Below, piece by piece: positions 8,658 through 18,313 of a stretch of DNA of 64,000 nt. Position 1 is the first letter of the stretch; the number at the start of each line of letters is the position of its first letter. The stretch lies in the NCBI GenBank assembly GCA_030427255.1, contig JAUHWY010000003.1, positions 1-64,000 of the forward strand, given 5' to 3'. Source of the stretch: Bacteroidia bacterium (lineage in GTDB: Bacteria > Bacteroidota > Bacteroidia > CAIKAF01). The notes under the pieces are model-generated. The model was not told the DNA's origin. It did no database searches and worked only from the letters and a program-made list of their open reading frames with translations. Made by a program: the position numbers and the translations under genes.

Positions 8658-9905
8658 TCACCAAGAGATAATCACCTGTCCATTGCCACTTCTTTGGCCG
8701 GCTGTTGTGGATGTATTTGAAGTTTGGTAGCTGCCATGGCCTCCGGTGTAGGACGATCCGCCGCCTCCCCCTTGATGGGAAAAGCCACAAGCTCCGCCAT
8801 ACCAGCCACCGCCACCGCCGCCTACCCAGCCTACGGTCACTCCGCTGTTGGCATCGCCACCCAGACCAAAACTGCCATTTTGGCCTCCGGTACCGCCGGC
8901 GCTTTGGGTACCACCGGTCGATGTTCCATAATTGGTACAGCCTGCACTTCCTCCAGTTAGGCCGCCGCCATGGCCGCCCGTACAATTGCTGTTGTCGGTA
9001 GATCCCCCACCTCCACCGCCTACTACTACGCGGTGGTTTAGGGTTTGGCCTCCCAGCCTTACATCGGAGGCTCCCCCTCCACTTCCGGCTTCGGAGGCAC
9101 TGTTCCAAGAATAGCCGCGCCCGCCGCCGTTAAAAGCATTTTGACTGTAACTATTGGCAGGAACCGCAGGTCCTTGCTGACCCACATAAATGGATACCGT
9201 TTCTCCGGAGCTCACCGGAAAGGTAGCCTTGGCATAGCCTCCGAGACCTCCCTGATTGGTTCCGGACCAACCTTCGGCTCCCCAACATTCTACGGTAAGC
9301 GAACAAACGCCGGCGGGTACCGTCCAAGTTTGCACACTACCGGTGTAATTAAAGGTTTGCGACTGGTTTTGGCTTCCACATTGCAATACCGTTACGCTAA
9401 CGGTATCTGCGGTGCTGCATCCATTGGCATCGGTAACGGTCAAAACAGCTGCATAGGTCCCTGCATTGGACCAAGTTACGCTTGGGTTGGCCAAATTGGA
9501 AGAAGCCGGAGTTCCCGAAGCAAACTGCCACAAATAGGTCCAGCCTTGCTGGGTTTGGGTGGGCTGAAAAGAGATGCTTTGGTTCAAACCGGCCGAAGCA
9601 TTTCCGCCTTGAATGGCCACATTGGGAAAGCTGTTGCAATTGCATTCCAAGCTGCGCCATCCCGCCTGAAAATAAGATTCAACGCATTGGGTATTGGTAT
9701 TGTAAATAACCAAACCAACGGCAGGATTCGCAATGGAATTCCGTTGCGCCGTCGTTAACCTGGGCAACAAAAGCCCTTTGTCGGTAAAGTCTACTTCTAA
9801 TCCGGCCGAAGGATCGGGACTACCTCCTCCCGTGCCAATACGCACACCTTGCGCTTGTAGGGCATAGCCTGCGCATAAAACTAAGATAAAGGCGAGTTTT
9901 CTCAT
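8658..9905 (-). CDS. Secreted PKD-domain protein with C-terminal glycine-rich module
   Basis: MRKLAFILVLCAGYALQAQ signal; GLLLPRLTTAQR; PKD-like QPTQTQQGWTYLWQFASGTPASSNLANPSVTWSNAGTYAAVLTVTDANGCS; GGGGGGGSTDNSNCTGGHGGGLTGG. Confidence 0.78.
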   Translation of the reverse strand: MRKLAFILVLCAGYALQAQGVRIGTGGGSPDPSAGLEVDFTDKGLLLPRLTTAQRNSIANPAVGLVIYNTNTQCVESYFQAGWRSLECNCNSFPNVAIQGGNASAGLNQSISFQPTQTQQGWTYLWQFASGTPASSNLANPSVTWSNAGTYAAVLTVTDANGCSTADTVSVTVLQCGSQNQSQTFNYTGSVQTWTVPAGVCSLTVECWGAEGWSGTNQGGLGGYAKATFPVSSGETVSIYVGQQGPAVPANSYSQNAFNGGGRGYSWNSASEAGSGGGASDVRLGGQTLNHRVVVGGGGGGSTDNSNCTGGHGGGLTGGSAGCTNYGTSTGGTQSAGGTGGQNGSFGLGGDANSGVTVGWVGGGGGGWYGGACGFSHQGGGGGSSYTGGHGSYQTSNTSTTAGQRSGNGQVIISW

Positions 9906-9983
9906 TTGTGGCTGATTTTCAGGCAAGATAAATCAAATGGGAAAGCTATCCAAGTCTGTTTTTCTTCCACCAATAAGACCCCT

Positions 9984-9991
9984 TACCTTTG
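9984..9991 (+). promoter_or_regulatory. Bacteroidota-type -7 element TACCTTTG, 4 nt upstream of the 9996 ATG
   Basis: Match to TAnnTTTG consensus. Confidence 0.5.
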
Positions 9992-9995
9992 CCAC

Positions 9996-10721
9996 ATGAA
10001 CCTTCCCTTGGAACCTTATGTCCTGCACTGGAGCAGCGGAAAAGATGCCGCCATGGCCCTTCAAACACTTTTAGTTCAAGGCTTTCCACCTCCGGTATGC
10101 CTAATCACCACCTACCAGCAATCCACCCAACGTGTAAGTATACATGGCACTCGCCTGGACTTGGTAACACAACAGGCCCAACGCCTCGGCGTTCCCCTGC
10201 GCGCGGTAGAACTTCCGGACTTGCCCAACAACCAAGCCTACCAAAACCAAATGGACGTTCATTACCACGCTTTAGCTCAAGAAGGCATTAAGTCGGTGGT
10301 TTTTGGGGATATTTTTCTGGAAGAACTCAAGGCATTCCGCGAATCCCAATTGAAGCCGCATGGCCTGGACGCTGTTTTTCCGCTATGGAAACAAAACACC
10401 GCAACCCTAGCGCAAAATATAGGGCCGGGTGGAATTCGAGCAAAAATCAATTGCATCATGCGCAACCGCTTGCCCGAAATCTGCCTTGGCTTGGACCTGG
10501 AAGATGCCCTGCCCCATTTCCCGGCCGATGCAGACCCCTGCGGTGAAAACGGAGAGTTTCACAGCTTTGTATACGATATGCCGGCCTTCAGCTCCCCCAT
10601 TGCGATGGATTTGGGCCAAAAAGTTGAACGGGAGTACCCGGCACCCAACGCACATTCGGAGCCGGTGCGCATGCAATTCATAGACCTTTTGCCCATTAGC
10701 GCAAGCCGTGAGAATCCCTAA
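9996..10721 (+). CDS. Dph6-related ATP pyrophosphatase / diphthine--ammonia ligase-like protein
   Basis: VLHWSSGKDAAMALQTLL PP-loop; GDIFLEELKAFRE; GENGEFHSFVYDMPAF. Confidence 0.88.
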   Translation: MNLPLEPYVLHWSSGKDAAMALQTLLVQGFPPPVCLITTYQQSTQRVSIHGTRLDLVTQQAQRLGVPLRAVELPDLPNNQAYQNQMDVHYHALAQEGIKSVVFGDIFLEELKAFRESQLKPHGLDAVFPLWKQNTATLAQNIGPGGIRAKINCIMRNRLPEICLGLDLEDALPHFPADADPCGENGEFHSFVYDMPAFSSPIAMDLGQKVEREYPAPNAHSEPVRMQFIDLLPISASRENP

Positions 10722-10740
10722 CTTTGTAAAAAGTAAAAAA

Positions 10741-11193
10741 ATGAGCCTGGAAAACACCATAAATCAAGACATCAAAGAGGCCATGAAGGCCAAGGACAGC
10801 CAAAAACTTGCCGCCTTGCGTGCCGTGAAGTCGGCGATTTTGCTGGCCAAAACCGAAAAGGGCGGCGACCAAGGCCTGAGCAAGGAACAAGAAATGGCCC
10901 TGTTGCAACGCTTGGTGAAGCAACGCAAAGAATCTTATGAGCTTTACATAGCCCAAAACCGCGAAGATTTGGCGCAGGAAGAAAAGCAGCAAATGGAGGC
11001 CATTGAGGTTTATTTGCCCGCCCAACTTTCCGACGAGGCCCTCAAAACCGAACTTCAAGCCATTATTGAGGCCCTGGGAGCGACCGGCCCCGGCGACATG
11101 GGCAAGGTTATGGGTCAGGCCAACCAAAAGTTGAAAGGCCAAGCCGAAGGCGCACGCATCGCCCAAATGGTAAAGGAATTGTTGAATAGTTAG
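10741..11193 (+). CDS. GatB/YqeY domain-containing protein
   Basis: MSLENTINQDIKEAMKAKDSQKLAALRAVKSAILLAKTEKG. Confidence 0.93.
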   Translation: MSLENTINQDIKEAMKAKDSQKLAALRAVKSAILLAKTEKGGDQGLSKEQEMALLQRLVKQRKESYELYIAQNREDLAQEEKQQMEAIEVYLPAQLSDEALKTELQAIIEALGATGPGDMGKVMGQANQKLKGQAEGARIAQMVKELLNS

Positions 11194-11346
11194 GGGCTTG
11201 CCTGCGGCCGGGCTGTCCGTTCCAAGGCGCCCATCGCCCTGTGTTTTTTTGGGGACTGCTCGGGGGTTTGCTGCGCGCCACCTCCGACCAGTCTCCCAAC
11301 AAATACACAGCCCTCAGGTCGGCTTTCCTCTCCCATCCCTAAGCCA
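11194..11346 (+). repeat. GC-rich intergenic element, copy 2 (divergent)
   Basis: Starts right after the YqeY stop; contains GGGCTGTCCGTTCC, GGGGTTTGCTGCGCGCC and GGTCGGCTTTCCTCTCCCATCCCTAAGCC. Confidence 0.5.
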
Positions 11347-11362
11347 AAATCCTCTTAAATAA

Positions 11363-11893
11363 ATGCATTTTATGGATTCTTTACCCATCAAAAATAAAGT
11401 AGCCGAAAGCGGTATTCTAACCCTTGACCTCGAACAATGGGTTCCTGTGCCTCAAGTGAAGGCATTGGATATGGCCGAACTCTTGGAGCAAGGACTTCTG
11501 CTCCGAGAAAGCTCCTTTAAAGAAAAACTAGCCCAAGTAGATTGGAAAAGCTACGAAGGGAGCGAGGTTGCCATGTATTGCTCCACCGATGCCATTGTTC
11601 CCCAATGGAGCTGGATGTGGATGGTACGCGATGCGCAAGCCGCCGGAATTTCCGCCCACATGGCGCATCCTAAAGAACTGTACACCCGACTTTTCCTTGA
11701 GGCTTTAAGCACCAAGGTTGCACAAGAAGATGCCCAACTCCAAAAAGCACGGGTGGTGGTAAAAGGTTGTGGAAGCGGAATAGTTCCCACAGAAGCTTAT
11801 GCCGCTTTGGTAAACCTCCTGGCGCCCAAGGTAAAAAGTCTTATGTATGGCGAACCCTGTTCTACGGTTCCGGTGCTTAAAAACAAAGCTTAG
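11363..11893 (+). CDS. DUF2480 family protein
   Basis: ORF 176 aa; DSLPIKNKVAESGILTLDLEQWVPVPQVKALDMAELLEQGLLLRE. Confidence 0.8.
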   Translation: MHFMDSLPIKNKVAESGILTLDLEQWVPVPQVKALDMAELLEQGLLLRESSFKEKLAQVDWKSYEGSEVAMYCSTDAIVPQWSWMWMVRDAQAAGISAHMAHPKELYTRLFLEALSTKVAQEDAQLQKARVVVKGCGSGIVPTEAYAALVNLLAPKVKSLMYGEPCSTVPVLKNKA

Positions 11894-13080
11894 GGCTTGG
11901 CCAAACACTTACCCCGCTGACCGTTCAAATGCCACAGCAGTACCTCCGATGCTATGGGCAACTGAAGGTCTTGCCGGGCTTGCACCTCATAGGTTCCCAA
12001 ACTTCGGCCGCTTAGGTCAAACAATTGCAATTGGCCTTTTTGTAGGCTGTGCAGATGCCAAAAAGAACCCTTGGCCCCACAACGAAGGGCCGCCTCAGCC
12101 TTTTGCTCTGAATTCAAGGACAAACCGGGAGACACATAAGGCGCCAAAGAAAAAGCGTACAACCTGGGCGGCAAATTGAGTGTGCCCACCGCTTCGCTTC
12201 CCATAATCAGCTGATGCGCTTGGGTAAAAACCACCGATTCCAATTGCCCCATATCGAATACCGTTCCCAAATCCAAACGCCTCCAATTGCCTTGCCAGGG
12301 AAATTTGGCGCCAAAATCGAAGCCAAGCACCAAAAAAGGACTGAAAAGGGGCGGCGCATACCCAACCAAAACCAGCAGGCTGTCTCCCCAAACGTCCATA
12401 CCGGTGGCTTGGCCCTGCAGTTCGGTGGAGTCCACCGGAAAAAGCGCATATTGCCCCGGAATGGCCGGCAAACGATACCAGCGCGCCTTGGATGAATTTC
12501 GATTCTTGGTCAACAGCAATAAAGAATCTCTAAAAAAGGCCATGGATTCGCAATCCCTGTCGTGGGCATTGGGATCGCTTACGGGGCCTTGTTGATCGGC
12601 ATAGGAAAAAGCTATGGTGTCCACCGTAAGTACCTGACCTTGGCAAAGCTCCTGCAAAGGAATGCGAAGCACCGCCAGGCTGTCCCTTTGCCCGTTGTTG
12701 TTGCCAAAATCTCCTACAAACAAGTGGTTTGGACCCACACAAGCATCTTCCCAATCGATTTGCTGAACGGGAATGGGCAGGCTATCCAAAATCGATCCGG
12801 AAACAGCGTCCATACCCAAAAGCACCGGAGCCTGTCCCCCATCGTTGTGCCCCCAAAGTTTTTGGCAGGCAAAACCAAGCCCCGACAACTCACTCAGGGA
12901 ATTGGGCAATACCGCAAGAACGGCAGCTTGAGCTTGCGTAGGCGCATACTGGCAAGAACCATCGTTAACCATGGCCGCCGGATTGAAATTAATGGCCTGG
13001 GGGTCCGTACAACCGTTCCCTTGGGCGTTCACAAGTAGGGAACTACAGAAAATTCCAACAAAGAAAATCAAGCCTTTCAT
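11890..13080 (-). CDS. Secreted protein with probable T9SS-type C-terminal domain
   Basis: MKGLIFFVGIFCSSLLVNAQG signal; GCTDPQAINFNPAAMVNDGSCQY; C-terminus LQLFDLSGRSLGTYEVQ...GKCLAKP. Confidence 0.75.
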   Translation of the reverse strand: MKGLIFFVGIFCSSLLVNAQGNGCTDPQAINFNPAAMVNDGSCQYAPTQAQAAVLAVLPNSLSELSGLGFACQKLWGHNDGGQAPVLLGMDAVSGSILDSLPIPVQQIDWEDACVGPNHLFVGDFGNNNGQRDSLAVLRIPLQELCQGQVLTVDTIAFSYADQQGPVSDPNAHDRDCESMAFFRDSLLLLTKNRNSSKARWYRLPAIPGQYALFPVDSTELQGQATGMDVWGDSLLVLVGYAPPLFSPFLVLGFDFGAKFPWQGNWRRLDLGTVFDMGQLESVVFTQAHQLIMGSEAVGTLNLPPRLYAFSLAPYVSPGLSLNSEQKAEAALRCGAKGSFWHLHSLQKGQLQLFDLSGRSLGTYEVQARQDLQLPIASEVLLWHLNGQRGKCLAKP

Positions 13081-14606
13081 GAAGCTTCGTCTATTACAAT
13101 GCGTATGGTGGTTCCTTTGCCCGGCTCGGATTGACGCACGGCAATCTTTCCATTGTGGTAGGATTCCACAATGCGACGCGTTAGGGACAAACCAAGCCCC
13201 CAACCTCGCTTTTTGGTGGTGTAACCGGGCCTAAAAATGCTCTTCCAGCGTTTGCGGGGAATTCCGGAACCGCTGTCAAAAACATCCAAATACACCTTTC
13301 GGCCATGCTTTTGCGTACTTAGGTGAATCAGCCCTTCGCTTTTTATGGCGTCAATGCTGTTGCGAATGAGGTTTTCGAGCACCCATTCAAACAAAGGTCG
13401 ATTGAGTTTAACGGGCAATTCGTGGCCCGGTCCGTCGAACTTAATCACAATGCTGCTCCGCGTACGCACTTGCATGTAGCGGGCCACATCTTCTACCAAG
13501 GCATTCAAATCGGTCACTTTCAATACCGGCTCCGAACCAATTTTAGAAAAGCGATCGGCAACGGTTTGGAGCCGTTCCACATCCCTTTCCATTTCTTGAA
13601 TGGCCTCGGGATCCACTCCTCGGCTTTGCAACAAGGCCAACCAGCCCATCAGCGAGCTAAGGGGAGTGCCCAGTTGGTGCGCCGTTTCTTTACTCATGCC
13701 TACCCAAACCTGGTTTTGCTCGCCGCGTCGGGCCAGGCTAAACAACAAATAGGCCACGAATAAAAACATGCCTACAATCGCTAAAAAAATAAAAGGGAAA
13801 ATGCGCAAATTGGACAAAATCACACTATCCTCATAAAAAATAAGGTATTGCTGTCCATCGCCAAGCTCCACCTCCATTCGATTGAAGGTGCTCATGTAGA
13901 ACAACAAGCGTTTGGGGTTGTTTTGCAGACCTTCGGGCAGTTCCTCCAAATTACCTGCAGCCAGGAGCGTATCCATTTGTGGGGTAGTGAACACTACGGG
14001 AACAGAGGCGGCATTAATGACCGTTTCCGAAATAAAGCTCTCCAGCAAACCGTCTAGGGTAGCCCTCAATTCTTGATAAATGCGGCTATCGTCGTAATAC
14101 AGATATTGCTCTTGCACCTGTCCAAACACCTCATAAGAAACATCAATGGCCTCATTTTTTTCCTTAAGTCGTTTGAGCTCCATTTGCATAAAGCCGGAGT
14201 CTTGGCTTTGTGCTTCGGGGTAATTATTCACAAAAAGCACCTTATCCTCCCCATTGGCAATAATGACCGGAATATTGGTATTATTGGCCATGATTCTTGT
14301 TGGGAAATACAGGTTTTCGCCTTGGCTGTCTTCGGATTGGACAAAATAAAGACTGGCATCGGCCCAAAGGCGAATGTTTTTTCTATCCTCCGCTTCAAAG
14401 GCTTTAAACAAGCTTTTGGTTTTGCGCAGCAATTCGGCGCGGTTTTTTATGGCAGAGGCCCAAAGTTCTACCTTTTGTTGTTCTTCTTTGGCAATGAGTC
14501 CCACCAAATAGTTGGTGTAGAGCACCACAGCCACTACGATTACCCCGGCAGCAATGCCAAGCCACACTTTCCAGCGTTGCTTTCTCAAATATACCCGTGA
14601 GGCCAT
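13077..14606 (-). CDS. Membrane sensor histidine kinase
   Basis: VGMSKETAHQLGTPLSSLMGWLALL (H box), LIRNSIDAIKSEG (N box), DSGSGIPRKRWKSIF, GWGLGLSLTRRIVE. Confidence 0.93.
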   Translation of the reverse strand: MASRVYLRKQRWKVWLGIAAGVIVVAVVLYTNYLVGLIAKEEQQKVELWASAIKNRAELLRKTKSLFKAFEAEDRKNIRLWADASLYFVQSEDSQGENLYFPTRIMANNTNIPVIIANGEDKVLFVNNYPEAQSQDSGFMQMELKRLKEKNEAIDVSYEVFGQVQEQYLYYDDSRIYQELRATLDGLLESFISETVINAASVPVVFTTPQMDTLLAAGNLEELPEGLQNNPKRLLFYMSTFNRMEVELGDGQQYLIFYEDSVILSNLRIFPFIFLAIVGMFLFVAYLLFSLARRGEQNQVWVGMSKETAHQLGTPLSSLMGWLALLQSRGVDPEAIQEMERDVERLQTVADRFSKIGSEPVLKVTDLNALVEDVARYMQVRTRSSIVIKFDGPGHELPVKLNRPLFEWVLENLIRNSIDAIKSEGLIHLSTQKHGRKVYLDVFDSGSGIPRKRWKSIFRPGYTTKKRGWGLGLSLTRRIVESYHNGKIAVRQSEPGKGTTIRIVIDEAS

Positions 14607-14704
14607 ACCCTCAAAAGTAGCTAATCCCAGCCATTCACAGCCGCTTGTTCATAGTTTCCTGTTGGCATTTAAAGCCATTGCCTCTAAATCCTCAATTTTG
14701 CATT

Positions 14705-15586
14705 ATGGCAAAAAGTGAGGAAAAAAAATCACGGCGTAGGCTGCAATTGGCCCAAATTACGAGCGTTATTTCCGTCACTTTGGTCATGACCGTTCTTGGA
14801 GCCTTAGGTTTAACTTTCCTAATCTCCATGCGCCTGTCCGAATATGCCAAAGAGCAATTTTCGCTGCAGTTGGTGCTCAGTGAGGTAATGGCCGAAACCG
14901 ACGTGGCCCCTATGCAAAGCGGTTTAGAAAAACTGCCCTTTTCCCGTAAGGTCAATTACATCAGCAAGGAAATGGCCACCCAAGAGTACTTGGCCTACTA
15001 TCCCAACGATTTCATGGACGTGCTGGATTACAACCCCCTTCCTCGGGTATTCGAAGTCTATATTCAAGCAGAGTACGTGCACGAAGACTCCATTGCGTCC
15101 ATTGAGAAAAGCCTAAAAAGCAATTATCCCTTGCACATTACAGATATCGAGAAAGACCCTTTAGGAGTGCGCGAAACCAACCAAAACCTAAGGTTGATCG
15201 GGCTATTTATGGCCGGCCTCTTAAGTCTTCTAACCTTTATAATGCTGGTGCTCATTCACAATACCATACGACTTACCATTTACTCCAGAAGGTTTATCAT
15301 CCGAACCATGCAACTGGTAGGAGCCACCTCCAAGTTTATTCGACGGCCTTTTTTGCGGGCCGGATTCTGGCAAGGGTTCATTTCTGCCGTCTTGGCCTCC
15401 GGAATTACAGCCGCGGCAGCCTACCTGCTGCACAGAGAAGAGTCCGACCTCTTTCCCCGGCAATTCTTGGTTCAAACCTCCATCCTTCTGGCCTTGATTT
15501 TTATATTTAGCCTTTCGGTTACCTGGTTTTCCACCCTTTTGGCGGTTCGGAAATTTTTGAGGACTTCTACCAACCGTTTGTATTGA
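14705..15586 (+). CDS. ftsX: FtsX-like permease / cell division protein
   Basis: Four TM pattern; LVLSEVMAETDVAPMQSGLEK.., MQLVGATSKFIRRPFLRAGFWQGFISA. Confidence 0.88.
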   Translation: MAKSEEKKSRRRLQLAQITSVISVTLVMTVLGALGLTFLISMRLSEYAKEQFSLQLVLSEVMAETDVAPMQSGLEKLPFSRKVNYISKEMATQEYLAYYPNDFMDVLDYNPLPRVFEVYIQAEYVHEDSIASIEKSLKSNYPLHITDIEKDPLGVRETNQNLRLIGLFMAGLLSLLTFIMLVLIHNTIRLTIYSRRFIIRTMQLVGATSKFIRRPFLRAGFWQGFISAVLASGITAAAAYLLHREESDLFPRQFLVQTSILLALIFIFSLSVTWFSTLLAVRKFLRTSTNRLY

Positions 15587-15597
15587 TTCGGATTTCT

Positions 15598-15607
15598 TAC
15601 CTTTGAC
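15598..15607 (+). promoter_or_regulatory. Bacteroidota-type -7 element (TTACCTTTG) upstream of DUF3098 gene
   Basis: ggatttcTTACCTTTGac. Confidence 0.45.
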
Positions 15608-15623
15608 TTTTAAGTAGTCGCAC

Positions 15624-15893
15624 ATGAGTAAGCAACAACCAACGGAGCAACAACAAACAGGAGACAAAACCGGCTCAGGCTTGCATTTTCACCGCAACAA
15701 TTACCTGTTGTTTTTTGCAGGCATCCTTTTGCTTGTATTGGGCAATATTTTGCTCTCCGGCGGAGGTAGCGACGACCCGGAAGCATTCAATCCCGAAATT
15801 TTCAATAGCCAAAGGCTTGTTGTTGCCCCATTAACGCTTTTGGCAGGTTTTGTTACCATAGGCTTCTCCATTATGTGGCGCTTTAAAAAATAA
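15624..15893 (+). CDS. DUF3098 family membrane protein
   Basis: NNYLLFFAGILLLVLGNILLSGGGSDDPEAFNPEIFNSQRLVVAPLTLLAGFVTIGFSIM; between ftsX and uppP as usual in Bacteroidota. Confidence 0.88.
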   Translation: MSKQQPTEQQQTGDKTGSGLHFHRNNYLLFFAGILLLVLGNILLSGGGSDDPEAFNPEIFNSQRLVVAPLTLLAGFVTIGFSIMWRFKK

Positions 15894-15898
15894 AGGCT

Positions 15899-16705
15899 TT
15901 GGAGTGGTGGCAAGCTTTACTTCTGGCAATTATTGAAGGACTTACCGAATTTTTGCCCGTTTCCTCTACGGGCCACATGATTTTGGCCTCCTCCGCCATG
16001 GGCATTGCCTCCGACTCCTACGTAAAAATGTTTACCGTAGCCATTCAGTTTGGTGCCATTTTGTCGGTGGTTCTCCTCTATTACAAACGCTTCCTTAACC
16101 TCACCGACCTTCGCTTTTACCTGCATCTATTTATTGCCTTTTTGCCCGCTGTATTTTTCGGTCTTTTGCTTAAAGATTGGATCGATACTTTATTGGAAAA
16201 CCCAATGGTAGTGGCCATTAGTTTGCTCCTTGGTGGCATGGTCTTGGTTGGCATTGACCGCTGGTTTCGCCAAACCGCCACCGGCAGCGGCACCCAAACC
16301 TCACCGCTTAAAGCGCTAGTCATAGGCTGCTTTCAGGTCTTGGCCATGGTCCCCGGTGTCAGCCGTTCCGCAGCAACCATCATTGGAGGCATGACCCAAG
16401 GCCTAAACCGCACCCAAGCCGCCGAGTTCTCTTTCTTTCTGGCCGTGCCCACCATGCTTGGAGCTACCGTAAAAAGCATGTGGGATTTGTGGCAAACCGA
16501 ACCCGAGCTGTTTCATGCCGAAAACCTCAAACTTTTGGCCCTCGGAAATTTGGTGGCCTTCCTAGTAGCCTTGATGGCCATACGCGGCTTCATTACCTTT
16601 CTCACAAAAAGAGGCTTTGCCCTATTTGGTTGGTACCGCATTGTATTGGGCGGTGTCATTCTCGCGTTATACGCTGCGGGCTATCAGCTGGAAATGGTGG
16701 GCTAA
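15899..16705 (+). CDS. uppP: Undecaprenyl-diphosphatase (TTG start)
   Basis: IEGLTEFLPVSSTGHMIL; PGVSRSAATIIGGMTQGLNR. Confidence 0.95.
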   Translation: MEWWQALLLAIIEGLTEFLPVSSTGHMILASSAMGIASDSYVKMFTVAIQFGAILSVVLLYYKRFLNLTDLRFYLHLFIAFLPAVFFGLLLKDWIDTLLENPMVVAISLLLGGMVLVGIDRWFRQTATGSGTQTSPLKALVIGCFQVLAMVPGVSRSAATIIGGMTQGLNRTQAAEFSFFLAVPTMLGATVKSMWDLWQTEPELFHAENLKLLALGNLVAFLVALMAIRGFITFLTKRGFALFGWYRIVLGGVILALYAAGYQLEMVG

Positions 16706-16706
16706 G

Positions 16707-16858
16707 TTTTTTGGGCGGCTGTTCCGGCTGCCTGCTCCAAGTCCTCAACCCCATCCCAAGGCTAGCTAAGGCTACGGGTGCTTGCCAAAGGCGCCGCAGC
16801 CTCGCCTAAGCTTGCCTAGGGATGGTGTTTCCGGGCTTTCTGCGCCATCCGGGCCGCG
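16707..16858 (+). repeat. GC-rich long-palindromic intergenic element, copy 3
   Basis: TTTTTTGGGCGGCTGTTCCGGCTGCC..CAAGTCCTC...CCGGGCTTTC..CCATCCGGGCCGCG directly after uppP stop; arms ACCCCATCCCAAGGCTAGCTAAGGC / GCCTAAGCTTGCCTAGGGATGGTG. Confidence 0.75.
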
Positions 16859-16966
16859 TGTTCCAATGAGCAGAGCTACAAAAACAAAAAATTACTAATT
16901 TTCCTGCCAAATACGCCTTACCCTTTATAAAGAAAGGCATGTTGCCAAACCTAGAAAAAATCAATC

Positions 16967-17413
16967 ATGGGCATATTAAAAGAATTCAAAGACTTTGCCG
17001 TAAAAGGCAATGTGGTTGACCTGGCCGTAGCTGTGGTAATCGGCGGCGCCTTTGGAAAAATTGTATCCTCCTTTGTGGCCGATATCATTATGCCACCCAT
17101 AGGCATCCTTTTGGGCGGGGTAAATTTTGCTGATTTGGCCTATACACTCAAGGAATCCATTCCGGCACAAGTGGACGATGCAGGCACCGTACTGGTGGAG
17201 GCTGTTCCTGCGGTAACCATCAACTACGGCAATTTCATTCAAGTAATTATCAACTTCCTCATTATTGCCTTTACCGTGTTTATGGTCATAAAAGCCATAA
17301 ATGCCGCTAAAAAGAAAAAAGAAGAGGCTCCGGCCCCACCACCGGCTCCACCTGCACCAACCGAAGACCAAAAGCTGTTGGCTGAAATTCGCGATTTGCT
17401 TAAAAACAAATAA
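16967..17413 (+). CDS. mscL: Large-conductance mechanosensitive channel
   Basis: [40 protein letters not shown]. Confidence 0.96.
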   Translation: MGILKEFKDFAVKGNVVDLAVAVVIGGAFGKIVSSFVADIIMPPIGILLGGVNFADLAYTLKESIPAQVDDAGTVLVEAVPAVTINYGNFIQVIINFLIIAFTVFMVIKAINAAKKKKEEAPAPPPAPPAPTEDQKLLAEIRDLLKNK

Positions 17414-17510
17414 GCTGCAAGGCATTTCGGTAGGGCTGCAAGCGCCGGGCAAAGGCATACCTGCCATGTCCGGCACAGAGCAACAGCAGCAAGAGCGCCA
17501 ATAAATTCCT

Positions 17511-17518
17511 TACCTTTC
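17511..17518 (+). promoter_or_regulatory. Bacteroidota-type -7-like element TACCTTTC 4 nt upstream of ATG
   Basis: TTCCTTACCTTTCGGACATG. Confidence 0.4.
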
Positions 17519-17522
17519 GGAC

Positions 17523-18218
17523 ATGAATCAATCCAGGTTCGCAGTCATTGGCTTGGGTCAATTTGGAACTTCCATTGCGCGAGAATTATCGGCACGTGGT
17601 GCAGAAGTATTGGCCATAGACAACAACGAATTTCATATAGAAGCCGTGAGCGGCGAAATTGCCTATGGTGTTACCATGGATGCAACAGACGCCAAAGCCC
17701 TAAAAGCACAAAACATTCAGGATATGGACGCTGTAATAGTGGCCATTGGAGAAGATTTTGATGCCTTACTGTTGTGCGTAGTATTGCTCATGGAAATGGG
17801 AGTTCCCAGAATTATTGCTCGGGCCGAAGGCCGACATCAACGCATGATTTTGGAAAAGATTGGAGTAAAGGAAATCTTGTCGCCCGAAGATGAAATTGGT
17901 CGCCTAGTGGCAGAAAAGCTCATCAATCCAAACATTATTTCTTACATACCCTTGCCGGACGACCATGAAATTGTAGAAATCAAAACCCCTCCGGGAATTG
18001 CCAATCGCTCCTTAGGCGATATCAACCTCAGAAACCGCTATAGACTGAATCTCATTACCTTAAAGCGGGAAACCGTAGAGGAAAACAAGGGTGAGCTGGT
18101 AAGGGAGTCGCACATCATTGGGGTTCCAACCAGCGACACGGTAATTTTAGAAACAGATACCATTATTGTTTTTGGAACAACTCGTGATATTCAGCGTTTT
18201 ATTGAAATAAACCAATAG
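17523..18218 (+). CDS. TrkA/KtrA family potassium uptake regulatory protein
   Basis: FAVIGLGQFGTSIARELSARGAEVLAIDNN (Rossmann), RCK_C tail. Confidence 0.94.
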   Translation: MNQSRFAVIGLGQFGTSIARELSARGAEVLAIDNNEFHIEAVSGEIAYGVTMDATDAKALKAQNIQDMDAVIVAIGEDFDALLLCVVLLMEMGVPRIIARAEGRHQRMILEKIGVKEILSPEDEIGRLVAEKLINPNIISYIPLPDDHEIVEIKTPPGIANRSLGDINLRNRYRLNLITLKRETVEENKGELVRESHIIGVPTSDTVILETDTIIVFGTTRDIQRFIEINQ

Positions 18219-18313
18219 CAAGGATTCCCCTTGGGAGCCAAGTGCTATGGTCATCCGCAAAATAATGCGTAATTTTCGAGAGCAAATCACATGGTTTTTC
18301 TAACATATCCTTA

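Noticed and set aside
8449-9108. 219-aa minus ORF and plus-strand ORFs over the glycine-rich gene
   Set aside because: Arg/Trp/Pro-biased out-of-frame translations of Gly-rich codons.
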